A stretch of 47,064 nucleotides of DNA from CAWBNS01 sp964445105 (GTDB lineage: Bacteria; Chlamydiota; Chlamydiia; Chlamydiales; JAJFMA01): assembly GCA_964445105.1 (NCBI GenBank), contig CAYUJS010000008.1, positions 1-47,064 of the forward strand, written 5' to 3'. The notes beneath the pieces were generated by a model. That model made no database searches, had not been told where the DNA came from, and worked only from the letters and a program-made list of their open reading frames with translations. Position numbers and translations under genes: made by a program. Position 1 is the first letter of the stretch; each line of letters begins with the position of its first letter. Shown one piece after another: positions 16,443 through 25,514 of the stretch.

Positions 16443-18269
16443 ATGTGCGGAATTTTTGGATACGTAGGCCCCAACCATGCGGTCGATCTTTGTCTGGAGG
16501 GTTTAAAAAAATTAGAATATCGCGGTTATGACTCCGCAGGCATCGCAGGCATACACGACGGCCGCATCGGACACTGTAAAGTAGTCGGCAACATCGCCGT
16601 GCTAGCAGAAGAGCTGAACGGCGGTAACCTCGATCTAGACACCGCCATTGCGCAGACCCGCTGGGCCACACATGGCAAGCCCTCCGTTGAGAATGCCCAT
16701 CCACACTTCGACAACGAAGAGACCTTAGCCGTCGTACACAATGGCATCATCGAAAACTACGAAGCATTACGGCACATGCTCAAAGAGAAAGGCTTTGTCT
16801 TCAAGTCCGAGACTGATTCTGAAGTCGTTGCCCACTTAATCGCCTATTTTTACGAGGGAGATATTTTACGAGCCGTGCAGCAATCCTTACCGATGCTGCA
16901 AGGAGCTTTCGCACTAGCTATCATCCATAAAGAATTTCCCGGTCAAATCATCGCCGTCGCCTCTGAATCGCCTCTAGCCATCGGCATCGGGCCCGGAGAG
17001 GCGTTTATCGCTTCCGACTCGATGGCCCTACGCTCTGTCGCTAAAGAGGTGATTTACCTTGCCGACTGCGAAGTGGCTGTTGTGCGCGCTGACCAGATAG
17101 AGACCTTTGATGCCTCGATGTCCAAGATCATCAAGACACGCGAGCTGATTGCTAGCCATGCCGAAGAGATCACCAAAGCGGGCTATGAACACTTCACTCT
17201 TAAAGAGATCTTTGAGCAATCGCGCTCCTTGCACAACGCTATCAACAATCGCTTTATCTTAGATTACGGCAAGGCTGATCTGGAGGGACTCGGACTTGAA
17301 GTGAGCGATCTTTTGAGCGTGCAACGGATTCTCATCCTAGCCTGTGGTACTTCTTGGAATGCAGGCTATGTAGCTTCGTATATGCTAGAAGATTTAGCTC
17401 GCATACCGGTGCAAGTAGAAATTTCTTCTGAGTTTCGCTACAAAAATCCGATTGTGCCCCCAGGTACGCTTGTCATTGCGGTTAGTCAATCTGGTGAAAC
17501 GGCAGACACGCTAGCCGCCGTGCGCGAGCTGAAATCAAAAGGGGCCAAGGTTCTTGCCGTCTGCAACGTTCACAGTTCCAGCTTGACGCGTGAAGCCACC
17601 GGCACACTCTTTCTGCGTGCCGGCCCTGAAATCGGCGTTTGCTCCACTAAAGCATTCACAAGCATGGTTGCCGCGCTGGCGTTGTTTACACTGATGATGG
17701 CGCGCATGCGCAGCATGGATCAAGCCAAAGGCCAAGCGTTTCTAATCGCTCTGAAAAAACTTCCACAACAGGTACAGAGCATCCTCGATGCTGCAGAAAG
17801 CATCCAGGCCATCGCCAAAAGATATGCCCATTATGACAATTTTTTCTTCATTGGCAGAAAATACATGTTCCCAACCGCTCTAGAAGGCGCACTAAAGCTA
17901 AAAGAGATCTCCTACATCAATGCGAATGGCTATCCCGCCGGCGAGATGAAGCACGGGCCCATCGCCCTCATCGGTGAGCAGTGCCCTACCGTGGCCCTGT
18001 GCGCCAACGAGAGTACGCTAACCAAGCTGCTCAGCAACCTAATGGAGGTCAGGGCGCGTAAAGGTCCGATCATCGTGATCGCTGAAAAAGGGATGAAGGG
18101 GATTGAATCTGTTGCAGATGAAATCATCTGGATCCCACCCACTATCGATGAACTAGCGGCAATTCCGGTAACCGTTGTCACGCAGTTATTAGCCTACTAC
18201 ATCGCTCACGAACGCGGCACTAATATCGACCAACCCCGCAACCTGGCCAAATCCGTAACCGTCGAGTAA
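16443..18269 (+). CDS. glmS: glutamine-fructose-6-phosphate aminotransferase (isomerizing)
   Basis: 608 residues. Makes glucosamine-6-phosphate from fructose-6-phosphate and glutamine, the committed step to UDP-GlcNAc. The N-terminal glutaminase domain begins MCGIFGYVG with the nucleophilic Cys2 and contains TRWATHGKPSVENAHPH and HNGIIENYEALR. The two SIS domains have ACGTSWNAGYVA, ISQSGETADTLAA-type ligand loops (here AVSQSGETADTLAAV) and STKAFTSMVAAL. The C-terminus is PRNLAKSVTVE, the family's usual end. It directly follows glmM. Confidence 0.97.
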   Translation: MCGIFGYVGPNHAVDLCLEGLKKLEYRGYDSAGIAGIHDGRIGHCKVVGNIAVLAEELNGGNLDLDTAIAQTRWATHGKPSVENAHPHFDNEETLAVVHNGIIENYEALRHMLKEKGFVFKSETDSEVVAHLIAYFYEGDILRAVQQSLPMLQGAFALAIIHKEFPGQIIAVASESPLAIGIGPGEAFIASDSMALRSVAKEVIYLADCEVAVVRADQIETFDASMSKIIKTRELIASHAEEITKAGYEHFTLKEIFEQSRSLHNAINNRFILDYGKADLEGLGLEVSDLLSVQRILILACGTSWNAGYVASYMLEDLARIPVQVEISSEFRYKNPIVPPGTLVIAVSQSGETADTLAAVRELKSKGAKVLAVCNVHSSSLTREATGTLFLRAGPEIGVCSTKAFTSMVAALALFTLMMARMRSMDQAKGQAFLIALKKLPQQVQSILDAAESIQAIAKRYAHYDNFFFIGRKYMFPTALEGALKLKEISYINANGYPAGEMKHGPIALIGEQCPTVALCANESTLTKLLSNLMEVRARKGPIIVIAEKGMKGIESVADEIIWIPPTIDELAAIPVTVVTQLLAYYIAHERGTNIDQPRNLAKSVTVE

Positions 18270-18415
18270 AGTTAGCAGCCTCTTGCCCGAAAAGAAGTAA
18301 GCTTCGCCAGCTCCTAAGGCAGCTAAGTGGGCACCAATCTGTTTGGTAGTACGATCAACAGACGGGCTCGCGCCGCCGGCTGCGTATAGCACAAGCACGG
18401 TTACCAGAAATCCAC

Positions 18416-18470
18416 GCCCAATTTTATCCTACGAAAATGATAGGCAGCCGCCAGACTCGCAAGATTCAAT
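18416..18470 (-). pseudogene. decayed partial copy of the neighbouring membrane protein
   Basis: The minus strand reads TLNLASLAAAYHFRRIKLG, which mirrors TLTGLVGAYHFRGTKLGGG in the intact gene at 18586-19497. The homology fades on both sides into stop codons. It indicates an old tandem duplication of the gene. A weak echo of the 18523-18563 hairpin (GCCAGCTCCTAAGGCAGC) lies further left near 18310-18330. Confidence 0.5.
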
Positions 18471-18522
18471 GTCTTGATTTAAGTAGTTGAATAGAGCTTG
18501 GCAGGCCCCATGCCTTAAAACA

Positions 18523-18563
18523 AATAACTTTGCCAGCTTCCTAAGAAAGCTGGCAAAGTTATT
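18523..18563 (-). terminator. perfect 17-bp stem hairpin, terminator candidate
   Basis: AATAACTTTGCCAGCTT (18523-18539) is the exact reverse complement of 18547-18563, with a 7-base loop. On the minus strand, the direction of the membrane-protein gene ending at 18586, it is followed by TGTTTTAAGG, a modest T-rich tail. It could stop transcription from both the gene at 18586 and, less well, glmS. Confidence 0.6.
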
Positions 18564-18585
18564 AGAAGGCTAAGCTGGCTTGCCC

Positions 18586-19497
18586 CTATCGGCGCAGCGC
18601 AACATAACCCAGAGAGACTAGCACTAGAGCTAGGCATCTAACGCGCACATCTAGCGTCGCAACTGTCTGTAAAGGACCTTGAAGGTAAGATATCCTGCTA
18701 GCCAATGGCCTCACCACGTAGTTAATCGCGACCAATTGAGCAAACACAGATGCCACCAAACGTGCTGAGGTAGAGATAACACCACGCCAATCGCCAATTT
18801 TACCGACCAATGGCGCCAATGCCTCTGCTAAAGGACTGATAAGCCTGTAGGTAAAGCTATTAAACACGTTCGCTGCAAGCGTAGCTGCTGCAAGCCCTCC
18901 ACCCAGTTTAGTCCCACGAAAATGGTAAGCACCCACCAACCCTGTAAGCGTAAACGCTCCTAAGATCGTGGCCTGAACGTGAGCAATATTGGGTAACAGC
19001 AACTCTTTCCCAACAACTGATGGCTCTTGAGGGTATTGAGTGTGGAACTGAGTATCGAAGAAACTATCACCTGAAGGAACAAGGTGCTGAGGGTTAATAA
19101 CAGCCCCATCTTGGCTTAAGGCTGCTTTAATCTGCGCTATTGTATAATCAGCATAGCAGCCTTCAACATGGATAGTTTTAATGTTTGAGTTATTATGAAG
19201 CACATTTCTTAGAGAAGCGGTAAACGCTTGAGGCGCCTCATTTCCTTCGGCTCTGAGACCAGCTTCGCGGATGAACAAGTGCTCAGCGGCAGCCACGAAA
19301 GAAACGTTATCGAACGTGTCTGTGTCGTAAGCAAAATATTGCCATACATTTTTGCCTGCATGCGGCTGCAAAGTTTCCATAATTAAATTTACTGCATCAG
19401 CCTCCTCGATCGTAATTGATTTGAGAAGGGCTTCTGGCTGCAACGCTGCGCTACTGTGCGAAGTTGCTTTTGTGTCTACTGGTCCCGATCCATGCAT
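18586..19497 (-). CDS. unknown membrane protein (chlamydial accessory protein)
   Basis: 303 residues, no family recognised. The N-terminal 160 residues are soluble and acidic (ALLKSITIEEADAVNLIMET) with no signal peptide. The C-terminal half has several hydrophobic stretches: ATILGAFTLTGLVGAYHF, GGGLAAATLAANVFNSF, STSARLVASVFAQLVAINYV and RCLALVLVSLGYVAL. A soluble head with clustered C-terminal membrane segments is compatible with a membrane-inserted secreted protein, but that is inference. The start ATG at 19497 is preceded by an A-rich spacer with GAGGC about 4 bases upstream on the coding strand. A decayed copy of its central part lies downstream. Confidence 0.7.
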   Translation of the reverse strand: MHGSGPVDTKATSHSSAALQPEALLKSITIEEADAVNLIMETLQPHAGKNVWQYFAYDTDTFDNVSFVAAAEHLFIREAGLRAEGNEAPQAFTASLRNVLHNNSNIKTIHVEGCYADYTIAQIKAALSQDGAVINPQHLVPSGDSFFDTQFHTQYPQEPSVVGKELLLPNIAHVQATILGAFTLTGLVGAYHFRGTKLGGGLAAATLAANVFNSFTYRLISPLAEALAPLVGKIGDWRGVISTSARLVASVFAQLVAINYVVRPLASRISYLQGPLQTVATLDVRVRCLALVLVSLGYVALRR

Positions 19498-20028
19498 ATT
19501 TGCCTCATTGTGTTAGTTGGTTTGAACAGTTGATTAGAAAGCCTAATTATATTCGAGTCCTTGAATAGAGCAAGTAAAATAACTCGTAAACTCTCGTCAG
19601 GTCGTACCAACTTGAGGCAAGAGAGCGGGATTGCACCCCTCACCTGCGCAGGCACCGCTTTTCAATGGACGAGAAACCTTGCCCACCCCGACTTATTGAG
19701 AAGTCACAGTTTACGGACTAGTTCAGACGAGCTGCGCTTGCCCAGCTCGCAAAAGTAGATCTAGCCGGATTTTATTTTTGCAAAATATTTTTCAGTATTG
19801 CTCCCAACATTCCCATCGAGAGGCAAATATTTTTTGGCATACCCAGCCGGTTGCGTCCTGTCTTCGTTGCACCTGACGATGAGCTGCGTCAAGGATTCTA
19901 AAAAGGGCCGATGACTATCCTAAAACAGGTCTGTTTCTTTTTTTTAGCGGAAGCTATTGCTAGGCTGGAAAACGGCTGTACATCTGGGTGAAGATCCGGT
20001 ATTCTGCGTATCATGTCTGAGGTGGGCA
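19498..20028. other. intergenic region with IS-end-like motif
   Basis: No convincing gene. It holds CCGACTTATTGAGAAGTCAC (from 19688), which resembles the IS66-like ends at 1296-1316 and 1399-1419, so an IS66-type insertion scar is likely. The rest, including a T-rich run at 19939-19946, gives no recognisable coding or RNA signature. Confidence 0.35.
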
Positions 20029-21213
20029 ATGGCGACAAAAAAGCATCAGAGTAGCATTTGGAAAGCGATTTTGCTAGTAGCGGGCACGTCCATTGGTGGT
20101 GGTATGCTGGCTATGCCGGTGCTAACCGCGCAGGCCGGGTTTGTACCATCGCTGGCTGTGTATGCGGTGTGCTGGATATTCATGGCATGTACTGGGCTGC
20201 TTTTCCTTGAAATCGGCGCTTGGCTGCACCGCGAGGCAAATATTGTCTCTATGGCTTCGCAAACCTTAGGCAAAGCTGGCAAATTTTGCGCCTGGGCTCT
20301 GTATCTATTCCTTTTCTACTGCCTTACCTTGGCATATGTGGTGGGCGGTGGCAATTTTTTCGCAGATGTGCTCCTTATACCCTCCTGGTTAGGCGCTTTC
20401 GTTTTTACGATCTTGTTCGGTTCGATCGTTTACATGGGTCCTAAATGGGTCGGTCGCATCAACGCCTGGATGGTACTGGCACTGGGGGCCGCCTACGCGA
20501 CGTTTGTGGTATTGGGCCTCCCCTACGTGCAGCTGGCGCGCTTGCAGACCAGCGACTGGTCCTGGTCTCCCAGTGCGTTGCCAATTGCCTTTGCGGCTTT
20601 CGCCTACCAAGGCTCTGTACCAACATTGGCACACTATCTCAATTATGACATCAAAAAGACGCGTATCGCGATCCTCGCGGGTAGTTTCATCACTGTGATT
20701 ACCTACAGCATCTGGCAAGGGTTAATTTTAGGCATCGTACCGCTTGAGACCCTAATCGAAACCCTATCACAGGGGCAAAGCGCGGTGCATCCTTTGCGTC
20801 AGCTGATCGGCAATCCTACTGTATACTTTGTGGGGCAGTTTTTTGCTTTTTTCGCGCTGACTACCTCTTTCTTGGGCGTCACACTGGGACTATCGGACTT
20901 TTTGGCAGACGGGCTGAAGATCAAAAAAACGGCTAGGGGGCGGCTCCTCTTGTGCGCCCTTGTTTTTATTCCACCACTGATCTTAGCAGATCTGCATCCG
21001 ACGGTTTTTCTGCAAGCTTTAAAATTTGCCGGTGGGTATGGCTGCGCGCTGCTTCTCGGCGTTCTTCCTATTTTGATGGTTTGGATCGGCCGCTACAGGC
21101 GAAAAATCGAAGGCAAAAGAGTTCTGCCGGGCGGGCGAGTTGTTCTGAGCTTGTTGCTGCTGTTTGTGTTCTTTGAGCTATTCGTAGAAATCAGACGAGC
21201 ATTCGTCTCATGA
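20029..21213 (+). CDS. tyrP: aromatic amino acid (tyrosine/tryptophan) permease
   Basis: 394 residues with about eleven membrane helices, of the hydroxy/aromatic amino acid permease family. The N-terminal IWKAILLVAGTSIGGGMLAMP with the following LTAQAGFVPS is the conserved first helix of TyrP/Mtr/TnaB transporters; PIAFAAFAYQGSVPTL and FFALTTSFLGVTLGLSDFL are later family segments. The open frame extends to 19957, but ATG at 20029 has GAGGTGG a few bases upstream. Chlamydiae carry tyrP after glmS, supporting uptake of aromatic amino acids from the host. Only 35 bases separate it from ccsA. Confidence 0.9.
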   Translation: MATKKHQSSIWKAILLVAGTSIGGGMLAMPVLTAQAGFVPSLAVYAVCWIFMACTGLLFLEIGAWLHREANIVSMASQTLGKAGKFCAWALYLFLFYCLTLAYVVGGGNFFADVLLIPSWLGAFVFTILFGSIVYMGPKWVGRINAWMVLALGAAYATFVVLGLPYVQLARLQTSDWSWSPSALPIAFAAFAYQGSVPTLAHYLNYDIKKTRIAILAGSFITVITYSIWQGLILGIVPLETLIETLSQGQSAVHPLRQLIGNPTVYFVGQFFAFFALTTSFLGVTLGLSDFLADGLKIKKTARGRLLLCALVFIPPLILADLHPTVFLQALKFAGGYGCALLLGVLPILMVWIGRYRRKIEGKRVLPGGRVVLSLLLLFVFFELFVEIRRAFVS

Positions 21214-21247
21214 GTAGCGGTCCTTGTCAGCTCTTGTTTGGTACAGG

Positions 21248-22519
21248 ATGGCAGACTTGCTAATTTGCCTACTTTGCTATCTGCTGCTGCCTTTACAGGG
21301 GCTGGCGTTATCAGAGCTGGAAGTACTCCCCGTAGTTTCTGAAGGGCGCATTCGTCCTCTTGGAGCTGTGCGCGAAGAGAGCCTCTATTTTGTCGTTCCC
21401 GCGCGTAATGGCGACTGGTTATCTCTGGACGCGCTTGCGTCACAGAGGAACCGCACCGCTTATTCCACCGATACTTACCAGCGTTTGCAAATGGCGTACC
21501 TGTCGCATCCGGACCTAAAACAGATGACCCCGCATCTTTTAGCTGCTTACAAAGAGCTGGCTGGAAGAGCCTACCGCAAGGCCTGCGGCAAGGCATTGAC
21601 TTATCCTACCGAGCGGCAGCTAAGAGCTGAATTGCTCTACTACGCATTCCCTTGGATTGCGCTAACGAGCGCGCTGTATTTAAGCGCAGCGATTGGTTTG
21701 GGCTTGGCTCTGGGCAAACGTAGGTGGTTCAAATGTTCGATTCCTATACTTATTGCTGCCTTTGCCTGCCACACAGCTATCTTAGCGCTACGCTGCTATG
21801 TTTTACAGCGCCCCCCTGTCTCCAACATGTTTGAAACGGTGATTTATGTACCTTGGATCGCTGTGATTGCCAGTTTACTTTTACGGCGTGGCCCTCTGCT
21901 GCCCTTTGCCGCCAGCATCGTCTCGATTGTGTTACTAACCATCCTGCAAGTGATGAAATTAAATGAACCCATGCAGCCTGTACAGCCAGTGCTTGATTCG
22001 CAATTTTGGCTGATTATTCATGTATTGATGATCGTCGGCAGCTACGGCACCTTCCTGCTGAGCGGAGTACTGGGACATTTCTATTTGGTGCAATACGCAC
22101 GCAAACGAGCCAGCCCAGAACTAGCCACAAGCGTTTTACATACGATGTATTTGGGTACGGCGTTACTCATTCCTGGTACAATTCTCGGCGGAGTTTGGGC
22201 GGCGCAGAGCTGGGGGCGCTTCTGGGATTGGGACCCAAAAGAGGCATGGGCCTTCGTCACGGCGTGCACCTATTTGCTCTGTATCCACGCCTACACGTTC
22301 CGTAAGATTGGGGACTTAGGGTTGGCGGTTGGTTCCGTAATCGGTTTGATGATTGTGAGCTTCACTTGGTATGGCGTGAACTACATTTTGGGAACGGGCT
22401 TGCACAGCTATGGTTTTGGATCGGGCGGAGAATTTTACTACTACGGATACTTAATTGCAGAGGTGCTATTTTTAACGCTTTGCGTTTTTCCAGCGCTAGC
22501 CTATGTTGAAAAAAAATGA
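21248..22519 (+). CDS. ccsA: cytochrome c biogenesis protein CcsA/ResC-like
   Basis: 423 residues from ATG 21248; a TTG at 21224 is an alternative. After an N-terminal hydrophobic segment (LLICLLCYLLLPLQGLAL) comes a roughly 110-residue periplasmic part, then about eight membrane helices. The heme-handling tryptophan-rich motif SWGRFWDWDPKEAWAF is intact, with a downstream histidine in LLCIHAYTFRK and an upstream His in FWLIIHVLMIVGSYGTF. System II proteins of this type deliver heme to apocytochrome c across the membrane. A separate ResB partner is not seen in the window. Confidence 0.85.
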   Translation: MADLLICLLCYLLLPLQGLALSELEVLPVVSEGRIRPLGAVREESLYFVVPARNGDWLSLDALASQRNRTAYSTDTYQRLQMAYLSHPDLKQMTPHLLAAYKELAGRAYRKACGKALTYPTERQLRAELLYYAFPWIALTSALYLSAAIGLGLALGKRRWFKCSIPILIAAFACHTAILALRCYVLQRPPVSNMFETVIYVPWIAVIASLLLRRGPLLPFAASIVSIVLLTILQVMKLNEPMQPVQPVLDSQFWLIIHVLMIVGSYGTFLLSGVLGHFYLVQYARKRASPELATSVLHTMYLGTALLIPGTILGGVWAAQSWGRFWDWDPKEAWAFVTACTYLLCIHAYTFRKIGDLGLAVGSVIGLMIVSFTWYGVNYILGTGLHSYGFGSGGEFYYYGYLIAEVLFLTLCVFPALAYVEKK

Positions 22520-22578
22520 GTGATAAAATATGGGCGTATACGGATAATGCGCCGTTGCATTTTTAACATTAGGGACAC

Positions 22579-23070
22579 ATGAAACAGATTAAGAGTGAGA
22601 GACTAAAGAAACTGGAAGCTGAGCTACAAGATTTGGAACGGTGGTTAAAATTGGGGTTAGTACCTAAAAAGGACGTCCCCAAACACCAGGAAGAAATCGA
22701 GTCAGTACGCGGCAAAATCGACGAAGAGAAAGAGCGTCTCCAGTTTCTTAAGGAGAGCGGCGAAATTGAGGAGTATGTCACTCCGAAACGTGGAGCCGGT
22801 CGCACCGTTTACACCGAACTCCCCACGATCCCCGACATCGATATGGCAGAATCAGGCACCGAATCTCAATTTGACGTCGATACAGAGAATTTTGGCACAG
22901 AGACGTCTGTCATTGCAGAAAGCGACGACGACAGCGATGAGGAGACAGTCGCAGCCTCTGCGGAAGGGGATGACGACGAGGAGGAAGAAGAGGAAGAAGA
23001 GTCGTACTTCTCCGACAAAAATCGTTGGCGTCGCGGCGGCATCGTAGATCCCGATGCTGATGAATGGTAG
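22579..23070 (+). CDS. coiled-coil protein with acidic tail, unknown function
   Basis: 163 residues, beginning with a charged coiled coil (ERLKKLEAELQDLERWLKLG, then LVPKKDVPKHQEEIESVRGK) and EIEEYVTPKRGAGRT, followed by a Ser/Thr/Asp-rich stretch and a very acidic run (about 23 residues around 130-145, mostly D and E) before the basic NRWRRGG and final DPDADEW. I recall a similar small protein beside hemN in Chlamydia (CT053), but cannot verify it. Its end overlaps the start of hemW by 17 bases. The acidic tail suggests binding to a basic partner such as a histone-like protein; that is speculation. Confidence 0.8.
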   Translation: MKQIKSERLKKLEAELQDLERWLKLGLVPKKDVPKHQEEIESVRGKIDEEKERLQFLKESGEIEEYVTPKRGAGRTVYTELPTIPDIDMAESGTESQFDVDTENFGTETSVIAESDDDSDEETVAASAEGDDDEEEEEEEESYFSDKNRWRRGGIVDPDADEW

Positions 23071-24217
23071 CACAGAGATTCAGGATAAGGAACGCAGCAA
23101 TTCTCTGAACGGCTACTGCTCCCTCTATTTTCACGTGCCGTTTTGCCGCCATAAGTGTGACTACTGTCATTTTTTTGTGTTGCCTGACCGCGAGCATTGG
23201 AAAGACGACCTACTGCAAGGGTTCCGACTGGAATGGGAGCGCATTCAGCCAAAGCTGCAGGATCGCACCATTGTTTCTGTCTACTTTGGAGGCGGCACGC
23301 CGTCGCTATTTGGGCCAGAGCGCTTGCGGCGCTTGCCGCTTGACCTGAAAGGGATCGAGGTAACGCTTGAGGCGAATCCAGAGGAGATCACCTCCGAGCT
23401 GATGTGTGCCTATCGCGAAGCGGGGATTAACCGCGTAAGCATCGGCGTGCAGTCGCTAGACGATCAGCTGCTGAACACGCTCTCGCGGCGTCATAGTGCT
23501 AAGGCCGCCGTCGAGGCTGTTTATCGCACGAAAGAGGCCGGCATAGAAAATATATCCATCGATCTCATGTATGAGCTGCCGGGGCAGTCTTTGGCAACCT
23601 GGGAGCAGACGCTAAATCGAGCCTGTCAACTTCCAATCTCTCATCTATCGCTTTACAATTTGACCATTGAACCAAACACCGCTTTTTTCAAACGCCAGCA
23701 GCAGCTGCAACCTCTGCTGCCCGATGCCGAAAGCGCGCGCCAAATGTACGAGATGGCGATAGAACGACTCGGTGCAGCAGGGTTAAAACAGTATGAGGTA
23801 TCGGCTTTCGCCAGAGACGACCTAATTTCCGTACATAATACCGGCTACTGGTCGGGCCGTCCTTTTTTTGGTCTAGGCCCTTCCGCCTTCAGCTATTGGG
23901 ATCATCAGCGTTTCCGCAACGTCGCGCACCTCGGCAAATACCTCAGTAAGTTGCAAGTTGGCGAATCACCGATTGATTTCTCTGAAGAGTTGGCGCCCGA
24001 TGCGCGGCGCCGCGAGCTGCTGGCGATTGGCCTACGGCTGAACCGAGGAGTCAGCTTGGAGATGTTTCAGGCAAACTACGGAATATTGGACCAAGAAGTC
24101 CTAAACCAGCTAAAAGATTTGCAACGACTCGAGCTTGTTGTTTTTGAAGAAGAGGGCGTGCGTCTTTCTGATAAGGGACGGCTCTTTTACGATACGGTAG
24201 CTGAAACGATCATATGA
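23054..24217 (+). CDS. hemW: radical SAM heme chaperone HemW (HemN-like)
   Basis: 387 residues. The radical SAM cluster motif CxxxCxxC is VPFCRHKCDYCHFFV near residue 30, followed by VYFGGGTPSLFGPERL, EANPEEITSELMCAYREAGI, NRVSIGVQSLDDQLLNTLSR, ISIDLMYELPGQSLATW and HLSLYNLTIEPNTAF. The pattern is that of HemW, a heme-binding chaperone, rather than the oxygen-independent coproporphyrinogen oxidase HemN, which is longer. Two near starts exist (23054 and 23060), both overlapping the upstream coiled-coil gene. It overlaps the formyltransferase gene by four bases, so the two are likely coupled. Confidence 0.9.
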   Translation: MLMNGSTEIQDKERSNSLNGYCSLYFHVPFCRHKCDYCHFFVLPDREHWKDDLLQGFRLEWERIQPKLQDRTIVSVYFGGGTPSLFGPERLRRLPLDLKGIEVTLEANPEEITSELMCAYREAGINRVSIGVQSLDDQLLNTLSRRHSAKAAVEAVYRTKEAGIENISIDLMYELPGQSLATWEQTLNRACQLPISHLSLYNLTIEPNTAFFKRQQQLQPLLPDAESARQMYEMAIERLGAAGLKQYEVSAFARDDLISVHNTGYWSGRPFFGLGPSAFSYWDHQRFRNVAHLGKYLSKLQVGESPIDFSEELAPDARRRELLAIGLRLNRGVSLEMFQANYGILDQEVLNQLKDLQRLELVVFEEEGVRLSDKGRLFYDTVAETII

Positions 24218-24828
24218 AAAAAAAGAGTGTACTCGCTTTTTTTGCGCGTGAACACGGGCTAAGCGGACTGTCAGCCCTGATTGACTCAGACCGTTATGAG
24301 CCGGTTTGCGTCGTCACGCATAGATTCCTGCCTCGCAGTGAGGAGCCGCAGAAACTACAACGACCTGACTTTGGCGATTATCAAAAATTGACAGCAAAGC
24401 ATGGAATTCCTCTCTACACCGTAGACACAAACAAAGAGCAAGAACTGGTAGAGGAGGCCCTCTCAGAGATCCCCTTCGATCTCGTCGCGTCTATTAGCTG
24501 GAGGCGACTGATTCCTATATCCTTGCTAAGACGAGCCACTTTTGGCGGGGTCAATCTGCACAGAGGGCGCCTTCCAGATTATGCTGGCGCGCAGCCGATC
24601 AAGCAAGCCCTTGCACATGGCGACACTAGTATCGCTATATCAGCGCATGTTCTAGCCGAAAAGATCGATACAGGCGAAGTGCTGTGCCACATAGAGCACC
24701 CAGTGTGGCTGAGTGAAGATCTCTCACAAGCAGCCAACATACAGCGCATCAAACAACAGCTCACGCCTTATTTTGGCCCCCTGCTCATTCAGGCGCTGAA
24801 TAAGAAATCATCAAACGACTGTTTTTAG
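24214..24828 (+). CDS. formyltransferase-fold protein
   Basis: 204 residues. The fold of methionyl-tRNA / phosphoribosylglycinamide formyltransferases is suggested by FDLVASISWRRLIPISLL, GGVNLHRGRLPDYAGAQPIK (corresponding to the N-x-H catalytic segment, with the N and H present), AISAHVLAEKIDTGEVLCHI and a final helical part. It is about 100 residues shorter than Fmt and lacks its C-terminal tRNA-binding domain. The usual SLLP following the catalytic His is replaced by GRLP. The substrate is unknown; small sugar- or amine-formylating enzymes have this size. It overlaps hemW at the start and the convergent rsmI by four bases at the end. Confidence 0.7.
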   Translation: MKKKSVLAFFAREHGLSGLSALIDSDRYEPVCVVTHRFLPRSEEPQKLQRPDFGDYQKLTAKHGIPLYTVDTNKEQELVEEALSEIPFDLVASISWRRLIPISLLRRATFGGVNLHRGRLPDYAGAQPIKQALAHGDTSIAISAHVLAEKIDTGEVLCHIEHPVWLSEDLSQAANIQRIKQQLTPYFGPLLIQALNKKSSNDCF

Positions 24829-25514
24829 GAGCAGCCTAAAAACAAAAACATCGCCGGCTTCTTATCAATATTTGGTAAAGGGCTTTTTTTCCAAGTAGCT
24901 ACTGCCTGTGTGAGTAGGCCTTGTGTGGGTAAAGTAAGGTCCCAGGCTACGCAAAGACGTGTTTGGGCGGGAAGATTCTCTAGAATGTATTCGAGCGTTT
25001 TACGGTTCCTGTAAGGAGCCTCAATGAATAATTGTGTGGCATCGTCGAGCCGCGAGCGCTTTTCCCAGTTCTCGAGTTGATCTTGTTTGAAATAGCCGTG
25101 AAAGGTAAAGCGCTGTCCAGGAAGACCTGAAAGGATCAGCGAAAGTGTAATAGCGGAAGGGCCAGTAAATGCCTGTACCAAAATGCCGGTCTGCCGAGCT
25201 CGCGCGACCAAACCGGCTCCAGGATCGGCGATACAAGGCAATCCGGTATCGCTGACTAATCCCCACCGCTCACCTCTTTTCAGCGGCTCCAGCAAGAAAT
25301 CGTAGTCTGCCTCTTTGGTGTGTTCATTGAGTTCGGAGATAGGGATCTGCACAGCCGGCTTTTTTGTTTCAAAACGCCCCAGGTAGCGCCGACCGCCCCG
25401 CTCACTTTCGGCGATCAAACCGTCGAGAGTCGCAACCGCCTTATCCACACTCGCGGGCAAAAACAGTTGATGATGAGCATGCTCTCCGAGCAGGTTAGGT
25501 AACAGTAATAGCAT
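24825..25514 (-). CDS. rsmI: SAM-dependent methyltransferase, RsmI/YraL type
   Basis: 229 residues of the tetrapyrrole-methylase fold. Visible: GLVSDTGLPCIADPGAGLVA, the SAM-binding GxP segment, then VQAFTGPSAITLSLILSGLP and FTFHGYF, FIEAPYRNRKTLEYIL, and RLCVAWDLTLPTQ. RsmI methylates the 2'-O of C1402 of 16S rRNA, the same nucleotide that RsmH modifies. The N-terminus is atypical, with LPNLLGEHAHHQLFLPASV instead of the usual TPIGNL start, as in the shorter chlamydial YraL; its target could therefore differ. It starts one base after the holA stop codon, on the same strand. Confidence 0.85.
   Translation of the reverse strand: MLLLLPNLLGEHAHHQLFLPASVDKAVATLDGLIAESERGGRRYLGRFETKKPAVQIPISELNEHTKEADYDFLLEPLKRGERWGLVSDTGLPCIADPGAGLVARARQTGILVQAFTGPSAITLSLILSGLPGQRFTFHGYFKQDQLENWEKRSRLDDATQLFIEAPYRNRKTLEYILENLPAQTRLCVAWDLTLPTQGLLTQAVATWKKSPLPNIDKKPAMFLFLGCS

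Noticed and set aside
19610..19690. tRNA-like or group II intron-like stretch (GATTGCACCCCTCACCTGCG)
   Set aside because: No complete cloverleaf or catalytic domain V can be drawn.
22852..23252. Serine-rich and other minus-strand frames
   Set aside because: They are antisense to the acidic tail codons of the 22579-23070 gene.
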